The translations under genes were made by a program, and so were the position numbers. Under the pieces are notes generated by a model that ran no database searches, was not told where the DNA came from, and saw nothing but the letters and a program-made list of their open reading frames with translations. Below, in pieces: positions 34,591 to 46,028 of a stretch of DNA of 64,000 nucleotides (the first letter of the stretch is position 1; each line of letters opens with the position of its first letter). Origin of the DNA: Ryuthela nishihirai (taxonomy: Eukaryota > Arthropoda > Arachnida > Araneae > Heptathelidae); NCBI GenBank assembly GCA_038380435.1, contig JAWZYU010000010.1:40954135-41018134 (forward strand), given 5' to 3'.

Positions 34591-34899
34591 TTAACACTGG
34601 GAAGCAATATCAAAGAAATACGCAAACAAATATTTATTGCAGAAAACACAAGTGCAATACAAAAATAAGTAAGTACTAGCTGTATAGCTCTCCACTGCGT
34701 TCCAGATTGTAATAAAAATTGACTGTTTGTAAAAAACCAACAGCAGTTTCATCTTATCGCTGGAATATTCACGAATTTCAATCTCGTCTTCAACGTTATC
34801 ATCGCTTTCTGCATTTCCATCTGTACCACTTTCTTCATCATCTTCATCTAATATGTATTCTTCATCCTCCAATTCTCCACACAGTTCATCCTCTATCAA
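34591..34899 (-). pseudogene. Acidic ORF, possible piggyBac transposase N-terminus
   Basis: 102 codons. Residues 1-45 are strongly acidic (DEDDEESGTDGNAESDD), as seen at the start of many piggyBac-type transposases; after that the sequence becomes hydrophobic and unlike any domain I know, consistent with an internal deletion joining unrelated sequence. The assignment depends on the flanking inverted ends and is weak by itself. Confidence 0.4.
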
Positions 34900-35002
34900 A
34901 TATCTTCCCTAGTATCTTTCAGCTATAATCAGGGATTATTTCTTAACAATTATTCAAATTGCTAACAGCTATGCAATATTTTATAGTGCTGTAAAATATA
35001 TA

Positions 35003-35210
35003 AATAAATAAATAAATACCCCCTCAAGCAGCTGCTTGCCACAGAGGTCTGACAGGAGCCTGTCAGTTTGTATGCCAGAGTAGATGGTCTGAGAGGGTGG
35101 CAGGTCCTCAGCAGAAAAACGACACATACATCCATGCCTTACTCGGGGCTCGAACCCAGGTCCCATAGATCAGCAGCCAAGCGCGCTAACCACTTGGCCA
35201 CGGGACGGCT
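35003..35210 (-). mobile_element. SINE family 2
   Basis: Flanked by the 11-bp duplication TAAAATATATA (34992-35002 and 35211-35221). Complete minus-strand head AGCCGTCCCGTGGCCAAGTG, box B GGTTCGAGCCCCG, body and an (ATTT)n tail. Confidence 0.92.
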
Positions 35211-35932
35211 TAAAATATATAGTAACAATTTTTAATACACTGTAATGCTGCACAGAAGACCAACAAGCACAAACAGGTCATTTGACAAATTACACGCAGT
35301 GCGTAATCGCACTTGATAACAGGTACGCAATACATTTCATTACTGTATATCAAAAATATCCTTGATCTATACTAATGCTGCATTGGCGACCGATATGCAG
35401 AGACAAGTCATTTGACTATGTAAATACAGACTCACGAGATAATTCATATGCATGCACAATTTCGAATTACACGTTATACATAATCGCACCCGTTATCGAC
35501 TAAGTGGAGTATTTGTTGTACTCCACTCAATATTTATTTGATAATAATTTTTATGGTGGAGAAGTAAACTGAATCTTTTCGGTCAATGAAATATATTATG
35601 TCTACCAGGTATACCTAAATTGCAAAACAAAAAGGACGTATATTTACAAAAATATCAACAAAAGACACTCGTGGGTACAAAAATTAACCTGCTTAGCCAC
35701 GGAAGGATTAACGTCTTTAATTCGTTCTTGAAAATCGCGATGATAAACGAACTACAATAAACGTAGCATAATTTGTCATGGTGAAAAATCTTTTAAATTA
35801 TAATCGGTTACTAATATTTCACAATATTTTAATTACGTAAGTGTGAAATGATGGGGTCTGGGAATTCGAATCCCCCAATACTCTATTTCATATCTGAACA
35901 TAAATACCAGAATTAATAATGCCTCACATATA

Positions 35933-36815
35933 TGGAGGGCGTTCAAAAAGTTCTTGACACGTGTCTCAAAATTTGCACTCGTTCCTCCGAAGTTAACTAG
36001 ATACGACTTGTTTGAAAGCTTGTCTTTTCTAAACTTGCCATTATGTGTTAAAAACAAAGGCCTTAGCGTCATTTCTCTCTCTTCGCTGGCGGAGCGTAAA
36101 GTTCGCTCTGCAAAATCTCTGTGTCATTGCTATGGAGTCTACTAAAGACGGGGAAAGATTTTACATTTTCACAAGGATGCAGCTTGGGGATGACGCGAAA
36201 TATATTCATGCCGATTTATCAGAAGTATATGGGGATTATGCCTGTTCATTTGTCACTGATACGGGATGCGCAAATTCAGAGGAGGACAGCAGAGCTTCGA
36301 AGACCTTCCTCGTGCAGAAAACCGAAGGAGGCTCTGAACGAGAGAACCATCACTGCTGTTCGTTTTTAACTCATTAAGGAAAACCCACACATAACCTTTC
36401 AGGTAATAGATTTATATATCAGTGTATCGATTGGCAAGGTGAAAACAATTATTCATCAACATTTAAAGTTCCGAAAGATCTGTGCCAAATGGGTACCCCA
36501 CGAATTGACAAAACAGCAGAAAAGGTCTAGAGTCGACTCGTGCAAGGAGATGCTGGAAATGTTTGAACCTAGTGTTCCCAAACGGTTAACAGTTATTGTC
36601 ACAAATGATGAGAAATGGTTTTATTAGTATACAACTCTCAGAAAGATGACAACTATGTTTGGGTTGCGGAAGATAAACCTCAACCCCAAACCCTCTGACA
36701 AGACTTTAGCTAAAGGAAGAGGATGTTTACAATTTTTTTCAATTCCCAAGGTGTGGTAGCCGTGGATATCTTACCTGAAAAATGAATTTAAATGGGTAAT
36801 ACTACACCAACATTG
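35933..36815 (+). mobile_element. Mariner element, 3'-truncated
   Basis: 5' terminus TGGAGGGCGTTCAAAAAGTTCTTGACA, then a transposase on the + strand. A 3' terminus is not found; recognisable protein stops near 36815. Related by ends and protein to the element at 32120-33496. Confidence 0.75.
36132..36815 (+). pseudogene. Mariner transposase, broken
   Basis: The N-terminal region starts MESTKDGERFYIF. The most conserved part is at 36439-36627: KTIIHQHLKFRKICAKWVPH, then RVDSCKEMLEMFEPSVPKR and VTNDEKWFY, where the D is the first catalytic aspartate; a TAG stop follows immediately. Frame changes also lie near 36270-36430. The second and third catalytic regions are missing. Confidence 0.8.
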
Positions 36816-38234
36816 TTGTGTATAAGTAAACGCTCTCCATCATAAGGATTTGAATATTTGCATTTTGCAAAAATACATGCTTATAACTTTTAAATTATAA
36901 CTGTTAATGTTTTAAATTATGACTGTTAAAAATACATGCTTATAACTTTTAAGACTTCGTAAAGTTCAAGGGAATATGGACTGATCTGTCCATAATCCCT
37001 TGAACTTTACAAAGCAGCGTTGTCATTTCAGGACCATGAACAAAACTTTGAACAAGTTATCAAATTTCATAGCATTTCTAGGAACGTTCTTCAATGAAAA
37101 CCTCATCACACTATGAGTAGGCAAAATAGAAGTTATAATTAACAATATATACTTTAAAATGTAGTTAAAGATATTATCACAGAGCTTTCCGATATTTCAC
37201 CCAGAAAAATATAAATAATTACATTAAGAAAAACATTAATATATTTCTTTTATTAATTTAATTTTAAAATTAACATTGTGTTATTTATACAATATTATAT
37301 AATTTATTTTAATTTAATATTTATTAATTATTTTATATAATTACAGAATATAATGTATGCTATAATACTTATGTATTATATGCTTAAAGTTATATTATAC
37401 TATATAATATTATATGCTGTAATTATTACTCTTAGACATCCAGAGACTACATTAATTTTGAAGTGGCACTTATCTTTTTGCGAATAGACTGTTGCATTTC
37501 AATCTCATATTTTAACTTTTATTGGAAAAACGTGAAATATTTTAATGCAATTGACTCTGTCCGAAGACCCTAATAAACGAAGAGTTTCTATTGGAACCAA
37601 TTATTTTTATCCAAAGCATTCACTTGCATCTTTGAAGTATCAAAAGTGAAAAATTAAATAAAAGCCATTTTTTGCCGCAGGAATTTTCGGAAACGATGCA
37701 ACCGTGCACGTGAACACGTTGAACGAGTCATGAAGCAAAGGTAATAACAAAGAAGGATGTGAAAAGAAAAACGAATTGCAGACTAAGCTTCGGAATATTG
37801 TGGAAAGGATAACAGTAGCACTCATACCTTCCAGGTACTCATACCACTGAAAGGATGAAAAACATCTACCGCAATTTATATGTGTCAGTATCAAATTAGA
37901 TAACCATAATCCATCGACGTACATTCGCTGACTGATTTTATTTAAACTTTTTAAAATCTGCTTACCAGTTTCTTTCCTTATTTTTCTATTATTTAAATTC
38001 CAAATAATGAAATGCATGCATGCATTATTAAATACTGCACATAGACATAATATTATTAAGTAACATAGACATATTTCAACAACATTTTAGTTGCCTAACA
38101 ATATTTCAGTGCAGGCTATCTAACTGACGGCCCACGAAAAAACGTTAAACGTACTTGTGAATACTTTATTTTGTTGTTTCTTTCCTTATTCTTCTATTAT
38201 TTAAATTATAGGAAGGTAAATAAATTCGTGTGCG

Positions 38235-38268
<34 letters not shown>

Positions 38269-38290
38269 TGTATGCAAGCATTATTAAGTA
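36816..38290 (+). repeat. Intron with hairpin, direct repeats and microsatellite
   Basis: Holds a near-perfect 23-bp hairpin (36959-37010), a diverged tandem pair of a TTTCTTTCCTTATTCTTCTATTATTTAAATT segment (near 37967 and 38178), and a (TATG)n run at about 38238-38274. No gene; a 125-codon minus-strand ORF at 37640-38017 has no recognisable domain. Confidence 0.55.
36959..37010. repeat. Near-perfect 23-bp inverted repeat
   Basis: GTAAAGTTCAAGGGAATATG plus GAC pairs with GTCCATAATCCCTTGAACTTTAC across a 6-base loop, with one mismatch. Confidence 0.85.
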
Positions 38291-38480
38291 CAGTAGGTCT
38301 CAAGGGTAGATTCTTGGTACCCCCCCCGCTCAAGGCGAATTTGCCTAAGTTGGGGTTCCCCTATAGAAAACTATTGTACATATACTAAAGTAAAAACTAC
38401 GCGATCTCTTATAAACGTGTACACGTATATATAAACTTTATTTCTGCGAATTAAATGTACATAAATCTTAAAGTATAAAT

Positions 38481-38969
38481 TTATAAAATACTGTACCTGA
38501 ACAATAATATTTTATTCCTGATCCTCTTCCTCCGACCTCTCAATATATAGAGGGCTATCGGTATCGACTTCGGCATGAATTTTGGTCGGTGATTTCGCGA
38601 CCTTTTTCGTGCAGACAACGAAACAGGAAGTGTACGAGGAGGCACTTTGCGTGGGAAACTGTAGGATGCAGAGGATGGAGATGGCGTTCTTTGCGGCTCC
38701 TTCTTGAAGAACATGGTGATAGAACTTATTGAATATGGTACTTCTTGCGCTGGGGTTTCTTGAATATCTCTCTTAATGGGAAGAATCATCTGTTCACTTC
38801 CCCAGTGATTCTTACACCTCCTTTCCATCGAAGGATCGCACTCTTGCACCTTGTCAATTAGGTGTTTAAGGACTTGAAGGACTTCGCTGAACTTAAGGAG
38901 TTCACATGATTCCTGCTCGATCTCTTCTTCGTCTTCTAATTCGTCCTTCCTCCTCCACACTCTCGACAA
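38481..38969 (-). pseudogene. Tigger-like C-terminal fragment (tentative)
   Basis: 162 codons. Residues about 25-75 (VLQVLKHLIDKVQECDPSME then LPIKRDIQE) resemble the region after the DDE domain in Tigger-type proteins, where an ECDPS or ENDPCMER-like block precedes a basic stretch and ITMFF. An ITMFFKK string is present. The rest is basic and low complexity. The DNA-binding and catalytic domains are absent. Confidence 0.5.
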
Positions 38970-39090
38970 ATTCTTTTAGCCTTCCGTTATTTTAGTCGAC
39001 ATTACCATTCAGTGATTCTTCTATATCGTCCTCAGCCATGTCTTTGAGTCCTTCACCGCCTACATAACGAGTTACTTCAACAATCCTCTT

Positions 39091-39476
39091 GGGGCGGGGG
39101 TGGCTCAGTCGGTAGCGCGCCAGGCTCGTAATCTGCAGTTTCCAGGTTCGAGTCCCAGCTGGGTCAGCGTTAAGACTTAACTCCGCAAAACTCCCCCGCC
39201 CTGCCCACGGTCAGTAGGGGACACCGATGGGCTTGGAAAGGCTGTCGTCCGTCGGATGGGACGTTAAGCCGTGGCTCCGTGTGCGGGAGAGCCATACCCT
39301 GTGCACGTTAAAGAACACGCTGGATGGCCTTGACGGGAGGCTACCATCTGTCTCCCAACAGCTCTTCTAGTGAGTCTCCTCCGCCAAACCTTCTCTGAGC
39401 CTTCGGAGTCCATGTGACCTGGCCATTTAGCCTATAGTGTGCAAAAAAGTGCCACTCAGAGGTAAAACAACCCAAA
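39091..39476 (+). mobile_element. SINE family 1
   Basis: 386 bp flanked by the 14-bp duplication TCAACAATCCTCTT (39077-39090 and 39477-39490). Intact boxes A and B (TGGCTCAGTCGGTAGCGCGC; GGTTCGAGTCCCAGC). It is inserted into the Tigger-like remnant. Confidence 0.95.
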
Positions 39477-39536
39477 TCAACAATCCTCTTGGTGTGCGTT
39501 GCGCATGAGCGGGGTTTGAGACCCTAAAGTATTGTA

Positions 39537-40500
39537 CATAATTCAGAAACATTTTAGTTGCCTAACAATATTTTAGAGAGGATGTCCAACTGACGGCCCA
39601 CGAATATACTTCCATTAAACGTACCTGTGAGAACGATCCCTTTGGATAAGTAAAATTTGCCATTAAAGTTACACAATGCAGCTGGATGAAATTATAGAGA
39701 CCTTATGTTATAGAGACCTTATGTTATAGGGTCGCAACAAGTAGCTTCTTTGTTACTCTTGTCAACTAATAAGTATATACTACAAATATACTTGTAGTAT
39801 ATAGTATTGACAAATATAAGTATATTTGTCAGCTGTGATTTACAAATCAATTATGCAAGAATCGATGAGTAATTATGAATTTTTTTAATTAATGTTTTTC
39901 GGCCATATATTTTCATTTCTAGTTGGGATATCGGCTTTCTTTATCTGATCATTGCAAATGTAAAGAGTTCTTTCAAACAGATATAGATATATTGAATTTC
40001 TACAATCTTTTTCTATGGTCTGCGGCAAGGTGTCTATGTTGAAATACATCAGTCACAGATTGGAAATTAGGCAGTCCTATTCTGGTGCATTGCCGTATGA
40101 CTTTCCGCATATCCGAAAACGAAAAGTTTGTAACCGGTCCTGAACGGTTCTTTCCAATAAGCATGAACTATAATTTATTTTCGAGAATTTCGTTATAAAT
40201 TAGTTAATCAAGTATATATATAAATTCAATTCAATGAATTCTGTTCACTTTATTATCATAATAGCTAAAAAATTGCATATAAATGCAATCAGTGGCATAC
40301 TGAGGATTAGTCAGAATTTTTGGTAAGGGTGGTGGTGGAGAAATTTCTTCATATTTGCTAAAGTAAATTGATGAACCAATGCATTCTTAAAAATAAAATT
40401 TCCTCAAGAGATGAAAGGGTTAAAAATCCTCAACAGTCATGACTACGCCACTGAATGTAACACGATATTAATGTTATAAAACTACCTGATTCTTTGGTAG
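39537..40500 (+). repeat. Hdc intron with two small hairpins
   Basis: 39774-39803 (12-bp arms, TATATACTACAA) and 39808-39831 (11-bp arms, TGACAAATATA) are adjacent perfect hairpins sharing AAGTATAT wording. The GACCTTATGTTATAGA segment near 39700 is duplicated in tandem. Nothing else is recognised. Confidence 0.6.
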
Positions 40501-40663
40501 GTAAGTCAGAAAACATCTGGATTCATGTGGATGCGGCTTATGCAGGAACTGCTTTCATCTGCCCAGAATTCCGCAAATGGATGAACGGCATCGATTTGGC
40601 CAGTTCTTTTGCCTTTAATCCTTCGAAATGGATGATGGTGCATTTCGACTGCACGGCCATGTG
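40501..40663 (+). CDS. Hdc: Histidine decarboxylase, exon g (last visible)
   Basis: 163 bases. Two bases complete the cysteine codon from exon f, then [38 protein letters not shown], and [16 protein letters not shown] with the last codon split (TG|G). D in HVDAAYAG pairs with the PLP ring nitrogen, and K in NPSKW is the PLP-binding lysine. [13 protein letters not shown] is the Hdc form; dopa decarboxylase has NPHKW. Donor GTAAGT follows. The next exon (expected to continue with V-K/R-D) is not found before 64000, so the gene continues beyond the window or the rest is missing. Confidence 0.96.
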
Positions 40664-40870
40664 GTAAGTACACGGTACAACTACTGGCTTCTTATTAATA
40701 TCTCACCCAAATAGTATATTTCTTTAATAATAAGTAAAGCACTTTAGTGAAAACCATATTTGAAAAAAAAACTTCTTTTTAGGAGAAAATGCGAAATATT
40801 TCTAAATAACAACAGGCTGCAAAAGTATCGACTGTAACAGTGATAAAAGCATCCATGGAAGCAGACAGAA

Positions 40871-41060
40871 TAAAAAAAACTACCTCCTCAAGCAGCTGCT
40901 TGCCACAGAGGTCTGACAAGAGCCGGTCAGTTTAATACGCCTTAGTAGAAGGATCTGTTAGGATGGCGGGTCCTCAGCAGATTTTTTTTTCAGCTGCACG
41001 CAGTGTTACCCAGATGGTCACCCTCCCAGGTACCGACCGCGCCCAATCTCATAGCTTCCT
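40871..41060 (-). mobile_element. SINE family 2 body joined to a 5S-rRNA-like head
   Basis: 40871-40980 is the normal family 2 tail and body (CTCAAGCAGCTGCTTGCCAC to GGTCCTCAGCAG). Where other copies have a tRNA-like head, 40991-41060 on the minus strand reads GGAAGCTATGAG, GGGCGCGGTCGGTACCTGGG and AGGGTGACCATCTGGGTAAC, matching the 3' half of 5S rRNA (GGTTAGTACTTGGATGGGTGACC region, the internal promoter). An A-run (TTTTTTTTT on +) separates the two parts. Confidence 0.7.
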
Positions 41061-42598
41061 TTAATCTTCCTAGTTGCCATTCACGCTCTATCACTCCTTA
41101 TGTTAAAAAGTAGCAAATGCTAATGGTATAGCAATAATTAGTTTCATAGCATTCTATCAATGACGTGAGCATATATCGTGAAGGTATTAAGGGTTCTTAC
41201 TCTAAAGAAAAAAAAGGTTAAATGCCTGCCATACTACGTCAAATCGGATTATATATCCGATTGAAGTTATATTCTCAGAAGTAACTCTTGTTTCATATGC
41301 TCATAACCTTCGGCAGAATATTTTTATTCAATTCATTTCATTTTATTGAATAATCAGTTAGATTGTTTTTTTTTTCAATCCGAAAAACTACTTTGAAAAG
41401 AGTCTCAATTATTCGAGGTTCCATGTTATTCCAAAATTATTTTACGATAGGCCACTAAGTTAGTCGAGAAAGAGATGGATCTATAAATATTCATAGGAAA
41501 TTTCTACCTGTGAATCGTTTCTCGATATAAGTTACATGTTGGTTATTTTGACGAAGTTCATTTGAAATTGGATCATTGAAATGTACAATTACTGACATCA
41601 TGCTATTAAAATAGGACCGTTTTAAAAAAAACAGTGTATTTTACTCAACAAAAATTCTTCTTTTTAAATGAAATATTACTGGATGTGATATGTGCCGAAA
41701 GTTTTATTACAGTTATTAAATGACTGGATAATATTGTATATTCGTTTGAATATTTCGCTCACTAAGTATGCTCTATTCCATATTATTCTAGGACATCATA
41801 ATCTCGTTCACTTCAATCTTCATTAACTTCTCAAAATCGTCTTTCATCGCGGTTAATTCAAAAAATGCAAGAAAATTCAAAAATATAAGGGACATTTTGA
41901 AATTAAAGAGAGAATATATTTACTTTTTTCACCATTTTTCTACAAATGTCTTTCCATTTAAAACTGATTCACATTACCTTTTCCTCATCATTTCACCACT
42001 AGAATCATAATACAATGCGCTCGAAGTGATGGCTTTCGTGTAGTGGAATAAATTGTGCAGCAAAGCCCGCTTTATGCGTGTAACTCGCTACAGAGTGGAA
42101 CAGAAGTTCGAAAACAGGATAATACATAAGTAGCTAAACTTTTCCAGATATTCTACCGAGATCCATAATTAGCATACCAGCAAGAGATAGCGCATGTTTT
42201 CAGTTACAAGACAGCACTTGGTGCATTCGATTATTAATATTTGGTGCTTATATTGATATTTTGCATTATATGAACATTTTGTGAACTATTTTATGAAACG
42301 AATTTAGAAACAAGTATAGCAATCCATATGGATAATCTTGATTTTGAATCTAATCAATTCAATTATGTTAGCCTATGATTCGTGAGGTTTCTCATCCAAT
42401 ATATGTATATAGCTACCAATATCAAAAATTATAGTAAAATGCAAAAAGCTGTCCATTATCGCTCTAATTCCAAAAGATATTTGATTCGTATCATGAAAAT
42501 GAAATTTCTTGTAAGACAATTTGCAAATTTAAAATTATTGTAGTTCAAACCTGTTATAAATCAGAGATCCAGAAGGAACTTTTGTGTGTTTTAACATG
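41061..42598. other. No gene or repeat recognised
   Basis: About 1.5 kb of AT-rich DNA after the SINE. No Hdc exon, transposon motif or inverted repeat recognised. Confidence 0.45.
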
Positions 42599-43615
42599 GT
42601 CTATGACAGGGGTGGGGAACCCTTGGCACGCGTGCAACACGTGGCACGCCAACGACTTCTTTCCGGCACGCAACCCAGGGCTCACCTTAAAATATAATTA
42701 AATAAATAAATATCCAACATCTTCGCTGAGTTGTATATTTTAATTTAATGGAATAGAATGCAATTTTATTAAGTAAAGCGATACCAAATGAAAATGCAAT
42801 AAAGAAACAAACACTCTCAACTGTTTTAGTAATAATAAGTAACAAGAAAAGGAAACAAACCTCCTATTTCGAAGCCATCTACCTCCACGATATACTGACA
42901 TACAAATTTGTCCCGTTCAGTTGTTACATCATTCCCCAGGCAGCCGGAAGTGGTGTGACTCCTTTACTATCATTTAATATATTTTTTTGTGTTTCGTAAA
43001 GAATTTATCGGTTTTCTAAAGTGTGTATATATGTGAATTCGGATTTAATTAAATCGTAAGTCATTAAAATATGGATTGGAAGTATTTATTGTCAATTAAT
43101 ATTTTTAATTTATATTAATATTTTTAATTTATTAGATATAAACGCAAATTTTCTTTACATTGCCATAAGCATAAGTTATTGTTAAAGCTGTGTGAAATGT
43201 ATTATCAATATTCAGGATTATGAAGTGTTATCTGCACGTGATTAGATGGAATGCATACCCTTCTCTTTCATTTGCATGTGTGTAGATAGGCTTATAATTG
43301 TACTAATTTTTGGTTTGCTTAAACTTGGTAGGTGTATGCAGAGAGTGATTATGATGAGATTTTCTGAGTTAAAATTATAATTTTTGTCAGTGTCCGTATT
43401 TTTACACCCCATGATGTGATTTTCATTAAAGTTGGAAGCTGTATGCATTATTTTTTGTATGTACCTTGTGGTTGAACAACTTTGGTCATTCAGTTGTAAT
43501 TTACTTTTTTCCTTTTGCCTTTTTCACTTCCATTTCTTTCTTCCTGCTTCTTTTCTATTCATATTTATGCTATATATAAATATACCATTATCATATATTT
43601 TTATTTGCTTCCTGC

Positions 43616-44081
43616 GTTGGGTTGTTTTACCTCTGAGCGGCACTTTTTTGCACACCATGGGCTAAATGGCCAGGTCACACGGACCCCAAAGGCTCAGAGA
43701 AGGTTGGGGGAGGGAACCCACTAGAACAGCTGTTGGGGGACAGATGGTAGCCTCCCGTCAAGGCCATCCAGCGTGTTCTTTAACGTGCACAGGGTATGGC
43801 TCTCCCGCACACGGGGCCACGGCTTAACGTCCCATCCGACGGACGGCGGCCTTTCTCAAGCCCATCGGTGTCCCCTACTGACCGTGGGCAGGGCGGGGAA
43901 TGTTGCGGAGATAAATCTCAACGCTGACCCAGCTGGCTAAGCCATTCGGGGTCCGCTACTAATCGTGGACAGGGCGGGGAATTTTGTGGAGATAAATCTC
44001 AATGCTGACTCAGCTGGGACTCGAACCTGGGAACTGCAGATTACGAACCTGGCGCGCTACCGACTGAGCCACCCCCGCCCC
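43616..44081 (-). mobile_element. SINE family 1 with a 70-bp internal duplication
   Basis: Minus-strand copy inside the hAT element. The box B region through GGCGGGGAATTTTGTGGAG is present twice (about 43895-43940 and 43970-44040), so the head-proximal part is duplicated. Flanks TTGCTTCCTGC and TTTCTTCCTGC are a probable target duplication with one mismatch. Confidence 0.9.
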
Positions 44082-44111
44082 TTTCTTCCTGCCCTTTACA
44101 AATTGTAAAGA

Positions 44112-46028
44112 ATGTCACAACCACCAGCAAAGAAAGATAGACATTCAAATGAAGAGGATATTAGAGAATTTAAAGAATACTGGACTGAAAAAAAATTTGG
44201 TATGAATAAGAAAGATAATAAAGCATTATGCATTTTATGTTCCGAATCAGTTGTTTGTAGGACTTCTTCTGTAAAGAGATATTTTTAAACTGTTCATAAG
44301 AACTTGAGCAATAAAAGTGAGCAAGAACAAAGAAAATTAATTTCTCGTGAGCTGAGAAAGCCTAAAAAACAGTCCGATACTTTGATGAAATTTATTTCAG
44401 GTAGGCCTAATTCCAACTTAGTTGCTGCTAGTTTTGAGGTTTCAAAAGTTATTGCCCAACATGGAAAACCACTCAGTGATGGGAAGTATATTAAAGAAGC
44501 ATGGCTAGAATGTACTCCTTTCCTTTTTGTCGATCTTTCAGAAAAGGTAAAAATTATTCAGCGCATTAAAGATTTGTCTGTGAGTAGAAAAACAGTTAAG
44601 GATAGGATACTTAAGTTGGAAAGGAATACAGCAGAACAATTAACAAAAGATTTCGCTTCATGGAAGTTCTTTTCTATTTGTGTTCATGAGAACTCAGACA
44701 TTACATCATTAGCTAGGCTAGCAATCTTTGCTCTATTTTATAGGGTTGACAAAGTATGCGAAGAGATGATTAACCTTGTAACACTACCTGAGCGTACCAC
44801 TGGGGTTGCAATAAGCAAAGCAGTTACGAACGAATTAATTCGACAAATTGATATTTCAAAAGTGGTATCAGTCACAACAGATGGTGCACCTAGCATGATT
44901 GGTAAGGAAGCAGGATTTGTAAATCTGTTTGCAAAACATGTTGGTCATCCACTGATAGGTTTTTATTGCATCATACATGAGGAGACTTTATGTGCAAAAG
45001 CTGGCCTAAAGGAACTTCAAGAAGTGATACAAACAGTAACCAAGATTGTTAATTACATTTCTGCACATGCTCTGAATAAAAGACAATTTCAAAATCTATT
45101 GAATGAGGTGGCTCTGTGTACAAAGGACTAATAATGTGCAACAATGTTCGTTGGCTTAGTCGAGGTCTTGTTATGAAACGATTTGTTGAATACCTGAATG
45201 AGATAAATCTCTTCTTGACTAATCAACAAATGTCTAATAAAGAAATGTATGACATCTTGTGAGTTTGTAAACTGATGTGTTTTGCAGATTTTTCCGAACA
45301 TTTAAATGACTAATCTTAAACTACAGGGCTCTGATGAGAGATGTTATGTTTGATGACATAAAGGCATTTGAAATGAAACAGGAGATTTTAAGAGGGATGT
45401 AGACAGTGAGAGATTTAGATATTTTTCAAAGCTAAAGAAATGCATCAATGATCTCCAAAAGGATGACAAAACAGACCGTCAATGTATTCAAAAACTATTT
45501 TAAACGTCATTGAGTCAACTGTTGAGCAGTTCCCTCTAATATTTGTTAAGTTCAGAGAATTAGAAGAGACTGCAAAATTCATTACGTTTTCAGGCACTAT
45601 AAAACTGGATGAATTAAACTTGCAGATGTTTTCGTGGATAAATATAGATGATGTTGAAATGCAGTTGACTAATTTTCAAAGTAGCTCAATTTGGAGGCAG
45701 AAATTTCTTGACCCCAGAGCTGACTTGGAAAATATTGAAAAGGAGAGAGTAGAGACGGGAGTAACAGGGAGAAGTGCGGAAAAGGACTTGGAATACTATT
45801 CCAGAAACTTTTGTATGTTTAAAAACCTTTGCAACAGCAATACTATCCATTTTTGCATCTGCATATTCTTGTGAATCATTGTTCTCAGTGATGAACTTTG
45901 TTAAGTCTAGTAATAGGAGTAACCTCACAGATGAAACTAGTAGCTCATGCATATCTCCAAAGATTACAAAATATAAACTTGATATAAATGATCTGTCATC
46001 AGTGATGCAGCAGCAGAAGTCTCATTGA
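44112..46028 (+). pseudogene. hAT transposase (BED zinc finger type), broken
   Basis: Begins MSQPPAKKDRHSNEDIREFK at 44112. A BED finger (CILCSESVVCRTSSVKRY) is cut by a TAA at 44286-44288. The main frame 44304-45131 includes VSVTTDGAPSMIGKEAGFV, with the catalytic D, and FYCIIHEETLCAK. Stops and shifts follow between 45120 and 45490. Frames 45482-45874 and 45774-46028 carry the C-terminal dimerisation region (AYSCESLFSVMNFVKSSN). It resembles the ZBED/GTF2IRD2-type hAT group. At least three disabling changes. Confidence 0.88.

Larger units (their letters stand above)
34504..35707 (-). mobile_element. Putative piggyBac-like deletion derivative
   Basis: The left end CCCTTCAGTAGCTGAAC next to TTAG (34500-34503) and the right end GCTTAGCCACGGAAGG next to TTAA (35708-35711) are imperfect inverted repeats. 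Both have a subterminal TTTTTGTACCCAC block in mirrored orientation. TTAA flanks fit piggyBac. A minus-strand ORF supplies an acidic N-terminus, but no catalytic domain is present. A SINE family 2 copy (35003-35210) sits inside. Confidence 0.55.
38291..39534 (-). mobile_element. Pogo/Tigger-like remnant with nested SINE
   Basis: Begins CAGTAGGTCTCAAGGG after TA (38289-38290) and ends GGGTTTGAGACCCTAAAGTATTG before TA (39535-39536). The ends share GGTCTCAA in inverted orientation but are otherwise diverged. The segment flanking it on the right (AACATTTTAGTTGCCTAACAATATTT from 39549) is a copy of 38086-38111, so the element went into one unit of a local duplication. Only the C-terminal part of a transposase-like frame remains. 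Confidence 0.6.

Noticed and set aside
37640..38017. 125-codon minus-strand ORF
   Set aside because: No recognisable domain, spans a local duplication, and lies in an intron; chance ORF likely.
40991..41060. 5S rRNA gene
   Set aside because: Only the 3' half is recognisable, and it is joined to a SINE body; not a functional 5S gene.
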